In this document: in pieces, positions 1-8,913 of the stretch
How positions within the stretch are numbered: the first letter of the stretch is position 1
Layout of the letters: each line of letters starts with the position of its first letter
Assembly (NCBI RefSeq): GCF_014698045.1
Contig: NZ_JACJSE010000002.1
Span: 248,001-312,000 of the forward strand
Direction: 5' to 3'
DNA: 64,000 bases
From: Aulosira sp. FACHB-615
GTDB lineage: Bacteria; Cyanobacteriota; Cyanobacteriia; Cyanobacteriales; Nostocaceae
Notes under the pieces: model-generated
Databases searched by the model: none
What the model was told of the DNA's origin: nothing
What the model saw: the letters and a program-made list of their open reading frames with translations, nothing else
Translations under genes and position numbers: made by a program

Positions 1-1119
1 ATGGCAACATTATTTGAAGCTAGTTGGGAATTTCAAGGACGTGACCCGGTGTTACCGCCGCGTAATTTGTGGGATTTGTGGCAATTAATTCAGGCGGTGC
101 GTCCGAGTACATTTATCACTGCGCCGTTTACATTGTTCACCGTAGGTGATGCGTTAAGACTATGCGGTTTGGGTAATGACCAGCGTTTGAGAACTTTTTT
201 AGATATGCAATTAAAGTTGTATTCTCAGGTAAACGCTGAAGAAACAGCCTTACTATATGCAGCCACGGCGTTGAGCGTTTCCCAACTGCCCCAGGGATTG
301 TACCATCTCCAAGGTAGTATGCAGGTGTTGAGCGATCGCTTAGTTACTGCTCTAGAAAGAGATGGCGGACGGTTATTAATGCGCCATACTGTTGAACACA
401 TCAAAGTCGAAAATGGTCAAGCCACTGCTGTTGTTATCCGCAACCAAAAAACAGGCGAAGTTTGGACAGAACCAGCCGACCATATAGTAGCTAACGTGAC
501 TGTCCAAAACTTAGTGCAGCTTTTGGGGGACAAAGTACCATCCGGTTACAAACAGCGAGTCGAAAAACTACCGCCACCATCAGGGGCTTTTGTGGTGTAC
601 TTGGGTGTGGATGCAAGTGCGATTCCTTTAGGTTGTCCGCCCCATTTACAGTTTTTATACGATGCCAACGGCCCCATTGGCGAGAATAATTCCTTGTTTG
701 TGTCTGTGAGTCATCCTGGTGATGGTCGCGCCCCAGAAGGTAAAGCCACAATTATTGCGTCATCTTTTGTGGATTATCAGCAATGGTGGCAAACTCCAGA
801 TTATCAAGCATTGAAACAAAAATATACCGCAGATGCGATCGCTCGCCTCAATCAATATTTTTACCTCAAACCAGAAACCATCATTTACCAAGAAGCTGCC
901 ACACCCCGCACCTTTGCTCATTACACTGGACGCGATCGCGGTATAGTTGGGGGCATTGGGCAAAGAATACCCACCTTTGGCCCCTTTGGTTTTGCCAACC
1001 GCACACCGATAAATTCTCTCTGGTTAGTCGGCGACTCTACCCACCCCGGCGAAGGTACGGCTGGCGTGAGTTACTCGGCGTTAACCGTGGTGAGACAACT
1101 TGAGGCGCAAGCGAAATAA
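1..1119 (+). CDS. crtD: Carotenoid desaturase-type FAD oxidoreductase (CrtD-like), 5' end outside the window
   Basis: Flavin-dependent amine-oxidase/phytoene-desaturase fold. The end of the 372 visible residues carries the family's C-terminal FAD motif (GDSTHPGEGTAGVSYSA, about residues 344-360), which in cyanobacteria resembles CrtD, the C-3',4' desaturase of myxol-type carotenoid synthesis. The N-terminal dinucleotide-binding GxGxxG segment is absent, and the reading frame is open from base 1. The ATG at base 1 is therefore probably an internal Met, and the true start lies upstream of the window. The family is usually around 500 residues, so roughly the first quarter is missing. No operon partner follows within 400 bp. 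Another carotenoid isomerase or oxygenase of the same fold cannot be excluded. Confidence 0.7.
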   Translation: MATLFEASWEFQGRDPVLPPRNLWDLWQLIQAVRPSTFITAPFTLFTVGDALRLCGLGNDQRLRTFLDMQLKLYSQVNAEETALLYAATALSVSQLPQGLYHLQGSMQVLSDRLVTALERDGGRLLMRHTVEHIKVENGQATAVVIRNQKTGEVWTEPADHIVANVTVQNLVQLLGDKVPSGYKQRVEKLPPPSGAFVVYLGVDASAIPLGCPPHLQFLYDANGPIGENNSLFVSVSHPGDGRAPEGKATIIASSFVDYQQWWQTPDYQALKQKYTADAIARLNQYFYLKPETIIYQEAATPRTFAHYTGRDRGIVGGIGQRIPTFGPFGFANRTPINSLWLVGDSTHPGEGTAGVSYSALTVVRQLEAQAK

Positions 1120-1592
1120 GGAGTAAGAAGTAACTGGCATATTTTTTCTGTAGGGTGTGTGACGCAACGAGAAGATTTAAACGTAGTCATCAAATTTATA
1201 GCGTCACGCACCAACTACCAATCGTGACACTTATAAGCTATTAAGCACTTAGTTTGCAGTTTAGACCGCAGGGGAGCAGAGGGGCAGAGGGGCAGAGGAG
1301 AGAGTTTAAGTCATTTATAGCGGTTCTCATTCCAGTGAGGTACATTTCCCTAGCCTCTAACCTCTAGTCTCTAGCCTCTTTTCTCTATCTACTTGTACTG
1401 CACTCAACCGAGAAACGCTATATGTACAATTTCAATAGTGCAGCTTAAATGCTGATTAGCTTACCAATTTAATATGAAGCTGCACTAAATGAAACTCTAG
1501 ATTCTTGGCGCTCTTGGCGCTCTTGGCGGTTCGTTTCTTAAGATTCTGTGCATCTTCATGCAGAACTGGTATTACGTAAGTCCTATTAGGTA
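1120..1592. other. Intergenic region with tandem G-rich and decamer repeats
   Basis: No gene is supported here. It holds a near-palindromic stretch near 1150-1215 (GTGTGTGACGCAAC against GCGTCACGCACC), G-rich short repeats at 1269-1300 (units like GGGGCAGA), a MITE-like repeat at 1316-1423 and a triplicated CTCTTGGCG unit near 1505-1530. At 1572-1587 the sequence TACGTAAGTCCTATT resembles one end of the repeat family found at 39362-39505, right beside the decayed end of the CRISPR array. Confidence 0.5.
1316..1423. repeat. MITE-like repeat, family D, copy 1
   Basis: Matches the copy at 33415-33510 almost base for base, apart from a short length difference in a CTCTAGC tandem stretch in the middle. 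The ends form an imperfect inverted repeat (TATAGCGGTTCTC against GAGAAACGCTATA). It encodes nothing. Confidence 0.75.
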
Positions 1593-4462
1593 AGAATGAG
1601 CAGTTTTAGGGATTAGTTGAAATTGCAATTAAAGATTGATTCTGCTCTTTCAATTCTGCTATTTGTTTCAATCCCTAATAGGGATTAGTTGAAATTGCAA
1701 TTAAACCCGCAGATGTAATTCATGTCATGGATTATCTAGTTTCAATCCCTAATAGGGATTAGTTGAAATTGCAATTTCTTTTGATGCGATCGCCTCTTTG
1801 ATTACTTTTGCTGTTTGTTTCAATCCCTAATAGGGATTAGTTGAAATTGCAATGATGGTTTAAAGATTACTCATCTCTTAGAGAATTTGTTTCAATCCCT
1901 AATAGGGATTAGTTGAAATTGCAATATGCTTTACCTGTTTTTGAATTAGTACCGCAAGATGTTTCAATCCCTAATAGGGATTAGTTGAAATTGCAATCAA
2001 TGATTTCGTATCCTTCTCCTGATTCCTGAGTTTGAGCCGTTTCAATCCCTAATAGGGATTAGTTGAAATTGCAATCCAGAGCAAATACTTAATATGTTCC
2101 GACGCGCTGGTTTCAATCCCTAATAGGGATTAGTTGAAATTGCAATATACCCATTTACGTTATTTCTTCATTGAAGAATAACTTGTTTCAATCCCTAATA
2201 GGGATTAGTTGAAATTGCAATTACTAGCACAATTTAAACAGTTTTAACTTTTGATTTTCTTTCGTTTCAATCCCTAATAGGGATTAGTTGAAATTGCAAT
2301 AAGCTGTGCAGCAACCACAACCAGTAAATACAAGTTTCAATCCCTAATAGGGATTAGTTGAAATTGCAATGATTCTCAATCACAAGATCAAGATAAGCAA
2401 AGTGGGTTTCAATCCCTAATAGGGATTAGTTGAAATTGCAATAATAGTAAATAACTTACAAAACAAAAAAGCTAGGTTTCAATCCCTAATAGGGATTAGT
2501 TGAAATTGCAATGATAATCCTTGAATATGGATATAAAGAAGGAAGTGGTTTCAATCCCTAATAGGGATTAGTTGAAATTGCAATCTCAGATGCAATCATC
2601 TATCCGACTGGAGGTTGCGTTTCAATCCCTAATAGGGATTAGTTGAAATTGCAATGCTCAATTGGGGTTAGAAGCTGCAAGTACTATCAATGTTTCAATC
2701 CCTAATAGGGATTAGTTGAAATTGCAATGAGATTGGCGAGTGTTCCGTTCGTCGGCACTGGGGGTTTCAATCCCTAATAGGGATTAGTTGAAATTGCAAT
2801 ATAGTTGTCCCTCATCAAAAGATTGGAGTGGAGCAAGTTTCAATCCCTAATAGGGATTAGTTGAAATTGCAATAGCGATCGCACCTGATATTTGCCAGAT
2901 TCAGGTTTGTTTCAATCCCTAATAGGGATTAGTTGAAATTGCAATTTCTTTGAACCCTTTATCATATCATCCACATCTGTTTCAATCCCTAATAGGGATT
3001 AGTTGAAATTGCAATTTAGCTTACAACATTCTATTCCTGAAATCCACTTTCGTTTCAATCCCTAATAGGGATTAGTTGAAATTGCAATTAGTAATCCTAA
3101 ATCTATTAAGGTTGAGTGTACGTTTCAATCCCTAATAGGGATTAGTTGAAATTGCAATCAAACAATATTAAATCAACCTTAATACCTAGCTTGTTTCAAT
3201 CCCTAATAGGGATTAGTTGAAATTGCAATCTTGGCTAAATTTTATGGGATAGGGATTGAAAATCTGTTTCAATCCCTAATAGGGATTAGTTGAAATTGCA
3301 ATTCGAGTGAATCTCTTGGGGCGGACGCGGTTAGATCGTTTCAATCCCTAATAGGGATTAGTTGAAATTGCAATCGTAATGGTGGGACATCCAACAATCA
3401 CTAGGCGTTTCAATCCCTAATAGGGATTAGTTGAAATTGCAATAATTGGCATTTTTATTTTCCTTTTTGTCCTAGCTCGTGTTTCAATCCCTAATAGGGA
3501 TTAGTTGAAATTGCAATTTTGCAAGACTCGCGCGTGTTTTGCAAATGCAAGTTGTTTCAATCCCTAATAGGGATTAGTTGAAATTGCAATTTTTGGATAA
3601 CGCCGACATTAGTGGGATTCAGAAGTAAACGTTTCAATCCCTAATAGGGATTAGTTGAAATTGCAATTTTAGATTTGAATTACGCCAAAGCGATACCGTT
3701 GATCGTGTTTCAATCCCTAATAGGGATTAGTTGAAATTGCAATAATCAGCATCATAATCAGGCCCGGTGTATCGCCAGTTTCAATCCCTAATAGGGATTA
3801 GTTGAAATTGCAATTCTTCTACTTCGGCGGCAAATTCTTCAGCTTGTTGGTTTCAATCCCTAATAGGGATTAGTTGAAATTGCAATTGCCGATGCACTCG
3901 CTATGGCCGCTTACGGGCATGTTTCAATCCCTAATAGGGATTAGTTGAAATTGCAATGACTAAACTCTGATGCAGTCCTAAAACAACATCTCGTTTCAAT
4001 CCCTAATAGGGATTAGTTGAAATTGCAATCGGTGTCTGTAAAGCGTGCTTCAATTACGCGTGTTTCAATCCCTAATAGGGATTAGTTGAAATTGCAATCT
4101 TTACCTTAAATTCAAGCCTTCTGGGAATTCCTTTGGTTTCAATCCCTAATAGGGATTAGTTGAAATTGCAATAATATGCTCAAACCTGTATTTACCGTCC
4201 TTCATGTCGTTTCAATCCCTAATAGGGATTAGTTGAAATTGCAATAAAATCACCATCTTCTTCTCTAAAAAAGAACCCGTCAGTTTCAATCCCTAATAGG
4301 GATTAGTTGAAATTGCAATTTTGGAAGCAGGCTTGCGTGACCATCTACCTTATGTTTCAATCCCTAATAGGGATTAGTTGAAATTGCAATCTAGCACCAG
4401 TCTTTTCATCAATAACTTCCGTTATGTTTCAATCCCTAATAGGGATTAGTTGAAATTGCAAT
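1593..4462 (-). CRISPR. CRISPR array: 39 intact 37-bp repeats, one decayed terminal repeat, 39 spacers
   Basis: The repeat begins GTTTCAATCCCTAATAGGG and ends TTGAAATTGCAAT on the plus strand. Intact copies start at 1665 and end with 4426-4462, and I see no variation among them. A repeat matching only over its last 22-23 bases lies at 1593-1629. Spacers run 32-42 bp. The complementary strand reads ...GGGATTGAAAC, the usual 3' end of cyanobacterial repeats that gives an ATTGAAAC 5' handle. With the decayed repeat at the left end, this indicates transcription on the minus strand from a leader right of 4462. No cas gene lies in the window, so subtype cannot be assigned. Confidence 0.98.
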
Positions 4463-4712
4463 AGCGGGAGCCAGAAAGCGTTGTCCTATAAAGTTTTCAA
4501 GGTTCAGTTGCGCGGATGGAAAAATTATAACACAGCATAATGAAAATTGATTGACACAAAAACGCTGGAATCTATACATAGCAAGGTGCGCGGATGATTT
4601 TAATTTATTTTTTTGGCAAAAGCTTGTGCTGAAAGGAATACAGCCATTTTCCCGAACCGCTATTTTTGAACACCTACCCATCCGCGCGATCGCCAAAACT
4701 ACCAAAATTAAT
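4463..4712 (-). promoter_or_regulatory. CRISPR leader with probable promoter
   Basis: AT-rich stretch between the leader-proximal repeat and the dihydroorotase homologue. On the minus strand an extended -10 (TGTTATAAT) lies at 4532-4524, which would start transcription near 4517, about 55 nt before the first repeat. GCGCGGATG occurs at 4510-4518 and 4588-4596, and its inverse CATCCGCGC at 4679-4687. Such spaced copies could be leader elements for adaptation or regulation; that role is inference. Confidence 0.6.
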
Positions 4713-6230
4713 TTAACACCAAATTTGCAACACCCGACCTTGTAATTCTCGCCCCATCCAAGGTGTATTACTCGAAAGTGTCTGTAAATTTTTCCTTTCC
4801 ACTTTCCAGGTTTGCGAAGGGTCAAACAAAGTTAACTCGGCTTTTTGATTAGCAGTTAATGTACTTAATTCCTGTCCCAAACATTTTGCGGGATTACTAC
4901 TTAAAGCTTGCCATAATTCTAAGGCTGTAAATTCTCCCGTTACCACCAGATTTTGCCACAACAAAGGTAAGGCTAGTTCTAAACCAACTGCTCCTGCTGG
5001 AGCTTCGGCAAAAGCTTGGACTTTTTCTTCATAAGTATAAGCCGCGTGGTCGATCGCGATCGCATCGATTACACCTGTGCGGACTCCTTCACGCAAAGCT
5101 TTTAAATCGCTGGGATTTCCCAAAGGCGGATCTAAATGCAAACTGGTGTCATAACTTTTAACATCTCGGCTACCCTCGATGTTACTGAGCGTAGTCGAAG
5201 GGTTAATAGATGTGGTATCCAATAACAAGTGCATCCAAGTAGTGCTGGCGGTGATGGGTAAACCAGCAGCCTTAGCAGCCGCAATTAATTCCACACTCCG
5301 CGCCGTAGAGACGCGCATAATATGAACTTGCAAATTACCAGTCGCCGCCACTAATTCTAACAAAGAGGCGATCGCAGTTGTTTCGGCACTGGCGGGAACT
5401 GGTGGTAAACCAAAACGCAACGCATCTACCCCTTCACGCATCACACCATTCGAGGTAAGCTGGCGATCGCAAGGCCAAAAAGCCACAGGTTTAGCCAAAG
5501 GCTGTACATATTCCAGCACTCGCCGCACCAACCCCAAATTATCCAACGGATGACTATCAGTAAAACCCACCACTCCCGCAGCCGCTAAATCAGCCAACTC
5601 TGTCATCTGCTTTCCCGCCACATCCAAAGTAACTGCACCCCAGATGTTGAGTAACGGTGTCGGGGTGTCGGGGTGTGGGGGAGATAAGGGAGAGGGGGTA
5701 GATAAGGGAGAGAGGGGAGACAAGGGAGAGGGGGGAGACAAGGGAGAGGGGGTAGACAAGGGAGAGGGGGTAGACAAGGGAGAAGAAACATAGTTTCTTC
5801 CTTGTCCACCTTGTCCACCTTGTCCACCTTGTCCACCTTGTCCCCCTTGTCCACCTTGTCCCCCACGTCCCCCTTCCCCTCTCATCTTCTGCAACTGCGC
5901 CACCAGCGCCGGATGATCAATGGCTGGAGATGTATCAGGTAAAATACCAATTCTGGTAAAGCCACCAGATGCAGCCGCTTGCAACAAAGACGATAAAGTT
6001 TCTCTCTCTTCAAACCCTGGTTCGCCAGAGTGACTATACAAATCTACTAACCCAGTTCCTAGAATTAATCCCCGACAGTCTCTAACTTGAGTCTCATTAC
6101 TAATTGCCGAAATTTGTGCAGCTACAGCTTGAATACGACCATCAACTATCAGGACATCGGCTATTTGGTCAGTGCCAGAAATTGGATCAATTACTCGGAC
6201 TTGTTGTAAAAGTTCATTCATAAAAATCAT
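4713..6230 (-). CDS. Dihydroorotase homologue (PyrC-like), probably non-catalytic, with low-complexity insertions
   Basis: The 505 residues follow the class I dihydroorotase/amidohydrolase plan, but metal-site motifs are altered. The usual DxHxHxREPG is DLYSHSGEPG (residues 63-72), HVST is RVST (306-309), TPHH is TWMH (331-334) and DHAPH is DHAAY (394-398). This resembles non-catalytic dihydroorotase partners known in some aspartate transcarbamoylase complexes; activity cannot be excluded. The family is normally near 430 residues. The excess is a Gly-Gln-rich then Ser-Pro-rich block (about 118-191) and an extra SINPSTTLSNIEGSRDVK segment (341-358), both encoded by repeat-like DNA and in frame. 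The start may instead be the Met three codons in (6221); neither has a clear ribosome-binding site. Confidence 0.8.
   Translation of the reverse strand: MIFMNELLQQVRVIDPISGTDQIADVLIVDGRIQAVAAQISAISNETQVRDCRGLILGTGLVDLYSHSGEPGFEERETLSSLLQAAASGGFTRIGILPDTSPAIDHPALVAQLQKMRGEGGRGGQGGQGGQGGQGGQGGQGGQGRNYVSSPLSTPSPLSTPSPLSPPSPLSPLSPLSTPSPLSPPHPDTPTPLLNIWGAVTLDVAGKQMTELADLAAAGVVGFTDSHPLDNLGLVRRVLEYVQPLAKPVAFWPCDRQLTSNGVMREGVDALRFGLPPVPASAETTAIASLLELVAATGNLQVHIMRVSTARSVELIAAAKAAGLPITASTTWMHLLLDTTSINPSTTLSNIEGSRDVKSYDTSLHLDPPLGNPSDLKALREGVRTGVIDAIAIDHAAYTYEEKVQAFAEAPAGAVGLELALPLLWQNLVVTGEFTALELWQALSSNPAKCLGQELSTLTANQKAELTLFDPSQTWKVERKNLQTLSSNTPWMGRELQGRVLQIWC
5160..5212. repeat. Small dispersed repeat inserted in the dihydroorotase-like gene
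   Basis: The stretch contains CTGAGCGTAGTCGAAGG, a sequence type I recognise as a common intergenic small dispersed repeat in heterocystous cyanobacteria. It encodes an extra 18 or so residues at a point where homologues run directly from LLLDTT to a SYDTSL-like segment. The frame is maintained. Confidence 0.55.
5670..5880. repeat. Palindromic low-complexity insertion inside the dihydroorotase-like gene
   Basis: On the plus strand a G-rich half (units such as GACAAGGGAGAGGGGGTA) is followed by a palindromic centre, GAAGAAAC-ATA-GTTTCTTC (5782-5800). A C-rich half of tandem CTTGTCCAC 9-mers follows to about 5870. The halves are complementary to each other, so the element could fold into a long imperfect hairpin. 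It is read as Ser-Pro and Gly-Gly-Gln repeats. Confidence 0.85.
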
Positions 6231-6330
6231 ACGTTAGGAGTGACAAGTCAGCTAATCATGAGAACATCTCACAACTAAACATGAAGAGGGACTCTTGACT
6301 AGGTACTAGATTGTTACTCAGCACTCAGCG

Positions 6331-6370
6331 AGAAGTTGCGTGCGCGGGTTCCCCGCGTTGAGCAAACTTC
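6331..6370. repeat. Small palindromic dispersed repeat
   Basis: GAAGTT and AACTTC arms enclose a CGCGGG-TTCC-CCGCG hairpin. A close relative sits at about 30162-30207, where it interrupts another repeat. The rest of the interval 6231-6476 holds only short tandem ACTCAGCA-type repeats. Confidence 0.6.
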
Positions 6371-6476
6371 GGTGACTCAGCACTTTCAAGCTAGGAGTTA
6401 AGAGTTATGAGTATTTAGGTTTGACTATTCACACCTAATTTATTACCTCATTTCTGACTCTTCACTCCTCCCTGTT

Positions 6477-7826
6477 TTATAATGCTCCAGCTGCGGTTTT
6501 ATCCAGAACACCACCACCCAAATGAGCCGTGATATTCATTGCTTGTAATACCGGAAAACCATCAAGTCCGTTGGGATAGTCAATCACGCTAACTGCGCCA
6601 TTACCTTGGCGGAAATTCCAAAAGTTTTCTGCTGTTAAACCGAGAATATGACACAACAAGGTTTTATTAGTTGCATCGTGAGCCACTACTAATCCTGTTG
6701 TGAGTTGATTATCTAATGCGGTTTGCACAATAGATTGCCACGCCGCAACGCTACGTTCCCACACTTGTTGTAAATTCTCACCTTCTGGCATTTGTACCTC
6801 AGCCGGTACAGTCCGCCAACGGTGTAATTCTCCGGGAAATTCTTGTTCAATTTCCTTCTCTAATTTCCCTTCCCAAAGGCCATGACTAATTTCTCGCAAA
6901 CCATCTTGCAGGTCTAGCTGAATGCTGGGATGTTGACGCAATATAATCTCGGCTGTTTCTTTCGGACGTTGCATAGAACTACTCACAGCAAAGTCAATGG
7001 CTACATCCTTGAGAAATTCGCCTGCTTTTTGCGCTTGATTTCTGCCATTGTCATTTAAAGGAACATCAATTTGTCCTTGAAATCTGGTTTGACGGTTCCA
7101 CTCAGTTTCACCATGACGCACTAACAACAACCGCACGCCTTGATGACCGGGACGCAATGAAGGTAATGCTTCCCCCATGTGCTGCGTTTGGTTCATCGAT
7201 TCTAGTTGGACTGGTTCACCCAAACCGCCAGCAAAATTCAATACAGTCACACCACAGTTAGATTGCTGGATGGAGTGATAACGGCTGGGAGGAATACCCA
7301 GTGCTGTGCTAATCAAGGCGCGGTTAATTCCGTTATGCCCAACTATTAAAATAGTTTGACCTTGATGCTGTGGCAAAATATCTTGCCAAAACTGCCGTGC
7401 TTGTTCGTACAAAGCCAGAACTGGAAAATGCTCTCTTGTCCCCTCAGCATCTTGAATTTGCATTACCAATTGGTCAGGATTTTCATGCCAAATGCGATAG
7501 TCTTCAGCAAACTTCTGCTCAACATCCGCAGTTAGCATTGTCTCCCACAAAGGCAAATCAATTTCCAATAACTTATCAGAAGTTTGGACAGCAGCAGACT
7601 CTTGAGTATTGGCTAACTCGCTTTGAATAATCTCGGCGGTGAGTTTAGCTCGTTGCAGAGGACTGCAATAAATTGCCTGAAATGAAATATTGCTGAGGGC
7701 TTTGCCTACTTTACTGGCATCATTACGACCTTTTTCTGTTAGTGTTGACGCATCCGTGCGCCCTTGAATACGCCGTTCGGCATTGTAGCTACTCTGCCCA
7801 TGACGCACAATGATGACACGAGTCAT
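6477..7826 (-). CDS. Tandem-domain histidine phosphatase (phosphoglycerate mutase family)
   Basis: Two complete histidine-phosphatase domains lie in one 449-residue chain. Domain 1 starts VRHGQSSYN (from residue 7), with its acidic EIDLPLWE and second catalytic His in VGHNGIN. Domain 2 starts VRHGETEWN (about residue 233), with EISHGLWEGK and a VAHDATNK second histidine. Such double-domain proteins are widespread in cyanobacteria and are annotated as phosphoglycerate mutase or phosphoserine phosphatase; the substrate cannot be read from sequence. It is transcribed alone, with 240-320 bp gaps on either side. The start ATG is preceded on its strand by a purine-rich GAGGAGGGC. Confidence 0.85.
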   Translation of the reverse strand: MTRVIIVRHGQSSYNAERRIQGRTDASTLTEKGRNDASKVGKALSNISFQAIYCSPLQRAKLTAEIIQSELANTQESAAVQTSDKLLEIDLPLWETMLTADVEQKFAEDYRIWHENPDQLVMQIQDAEGTREHFPVLALYEQARQFWQDILPQHQGQTILIVGHNGINRALISTALGIPPSRYHSIQQSNCGVTVLNFAGGLGEPVQLESMNQTQHMGEALPSLRPGHQGVRLLLVRHGETEWNRQTRFQGQIDVPLNDNGRNQAQKAGEFLKDVAIDFAVSSSMQRPKETAEIILRQHPSIQLDLQDGLREISHGLWEGKLEKEIEQEFPGELHRWRTVPAEVQMPEGENLQQVWERSVAAWQSIVQTALDNQLTTGLVVAHDATNKTLLCHILGLTAENFWNFRQGNGAVSVIDYPNGLDGFPVLQAMNITAHLGGGVLDKTAAGAL

Positions 7827-7912
7827 CGGCTTTGCCCTCCTCTATCTAAAGGATTAATTTTACTCTAAAGTGTTGGCAGAATAACCTATTTAGATAGATT
7901 AGATACTGATTC

Positions 7913-8033
7913 AGAATTACGCACAAAGATTATCTGTAAAGACCAGGTGTGGGGTGTAAGGGTTTTGAATCAGCATTAGCTTAAGTACACCCTTCCTAAA
8001 ACCCTTGATTTTTCATCTCACTGCGTAAATCCT
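7913..8033. repeat. MITE-like repeat, family A, copy 1 (diverged)
   Basis: Ends AGAATTACGCA and TGCGTAAATCCT, with the family's internal GATTATCTGTAAAGA and ACCCTTGATTTTTC. It is a degenerate relative of the copies at 15237, 23091, 29925, 39362 and 39941. It is the main content of the gene-free interval 7827-8146. Confidence 0.7.
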
Positions 8034-8146
8034 AATGAAGATAGCCAAAAGTTTCTGCCTGTAGGTGGGGGTATTCCATTATCAAGCCAAAATATGCTTG
8101 AAGTTGGGGGAGATTCCTAAGAAATGCCAACAGATGGAAATTAAAT

Positions 8147-8716
8147 ATGCAAACAGAAACAGACGCGAGAACTATAACAGCATCGCTTCACACAGTTGGT
8201 AACACTATTCGCTTGACAGGCTGGATTACTTTTTGGGTACAGCTAGGACTGGCTGTGGTGTCTGGGATAGCTGTATTGTTTGCTTCAACTGGGCGTGGCT
8301 TTGCTGACAAACCAAATGCAGGTCTAGGAGTCGGGATATTTTGGGCTATCTGCGGGATTGTGGCTTTATTATTTAGTGTGTATTGGGATTTTCGTTATAC
8401 ACGTCTGGGTAAAAGGTTAGAAAATCCGAATCATGCTTTACACCCTAGCAAAGCCGACACGATCGCTGCTATCAGATTAGGCATAATGATTAGTTTAGTG
8501 GGAATACTATTAACTCTTTTAGGTGCTGGCTCAACTTTAGGCGTTTTAGTTGCTAAATCTATCTCCCAACCACCAGGGGTAGCAATTACAGATCCCAATA
8601 AAATTATTCGAGCGTTGGATGTGTTTGTCGCCGTAGCTAATATTAACGGGATTACTGCTCACTTTATCGGTGCGATCGCTTCTTTGTGGTTGTTAGAACG
8701 GGTGTATAAGCACTAG
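8147..8716 (+). CDS. DUF3611 family membrane protein
   Basis: 189 residues with four hydrophobic segments (roughly 22-46, 62-80, 110-136 and 160-182) and the opening TITASLHTVGNTIRLTGWITFWVQLGLA, typical of the cyanobacterial/plastid DUF3611 family, related to chloroplast Tic21/PIC1-type proteins. Those plastid proteins have been linked to inner-envelope protein or iron transport; the bacterial role is unsettled. The gene stands alone. The start ATG is the first in frame and precedes a soluble, polar N-terminus. Confidence 0.75.
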   Translation: MQTETDARTITASLHTVGNTIRLTGWITFWVQLGLAVVSGIAVLFASTGRGFADKPNAGLGVGIFWAICGIVALLFSVYWDFRYTRLGKRLENPNHALHPSKADTIAAIRLGIMISLVGILLTLLGAGSTLGVLVAKSISQPPGVAITDPNKIIRALDVFVAVANINGITAHFIGAIASLWLLERVYKH

Positions 8717-8913
8717 AGTAGTAAGGTAATGTTACCTGTTGTGGTGCTGCTCGAAATACAACAGTGGCTATATCTGGTTGGAGTGCGGAACGATAAACTA
8801 TACCTTCATATCCACACTTAAACCGACGATGAATATAGCAATCCTAAATGATATGTGAGAGTTCAAAAAGCCTCAAACGCTTATAAAACAAGGATTTTTA
8901 TCTACGTATTTTC

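Noticed and set aside
4436..4825. Open frame on the minus strand across the CRISPR leader
   Set aside because: It overlaps a repeat, the leader and the end of the dihydroorotase-like gene, and has no domain-like composition.
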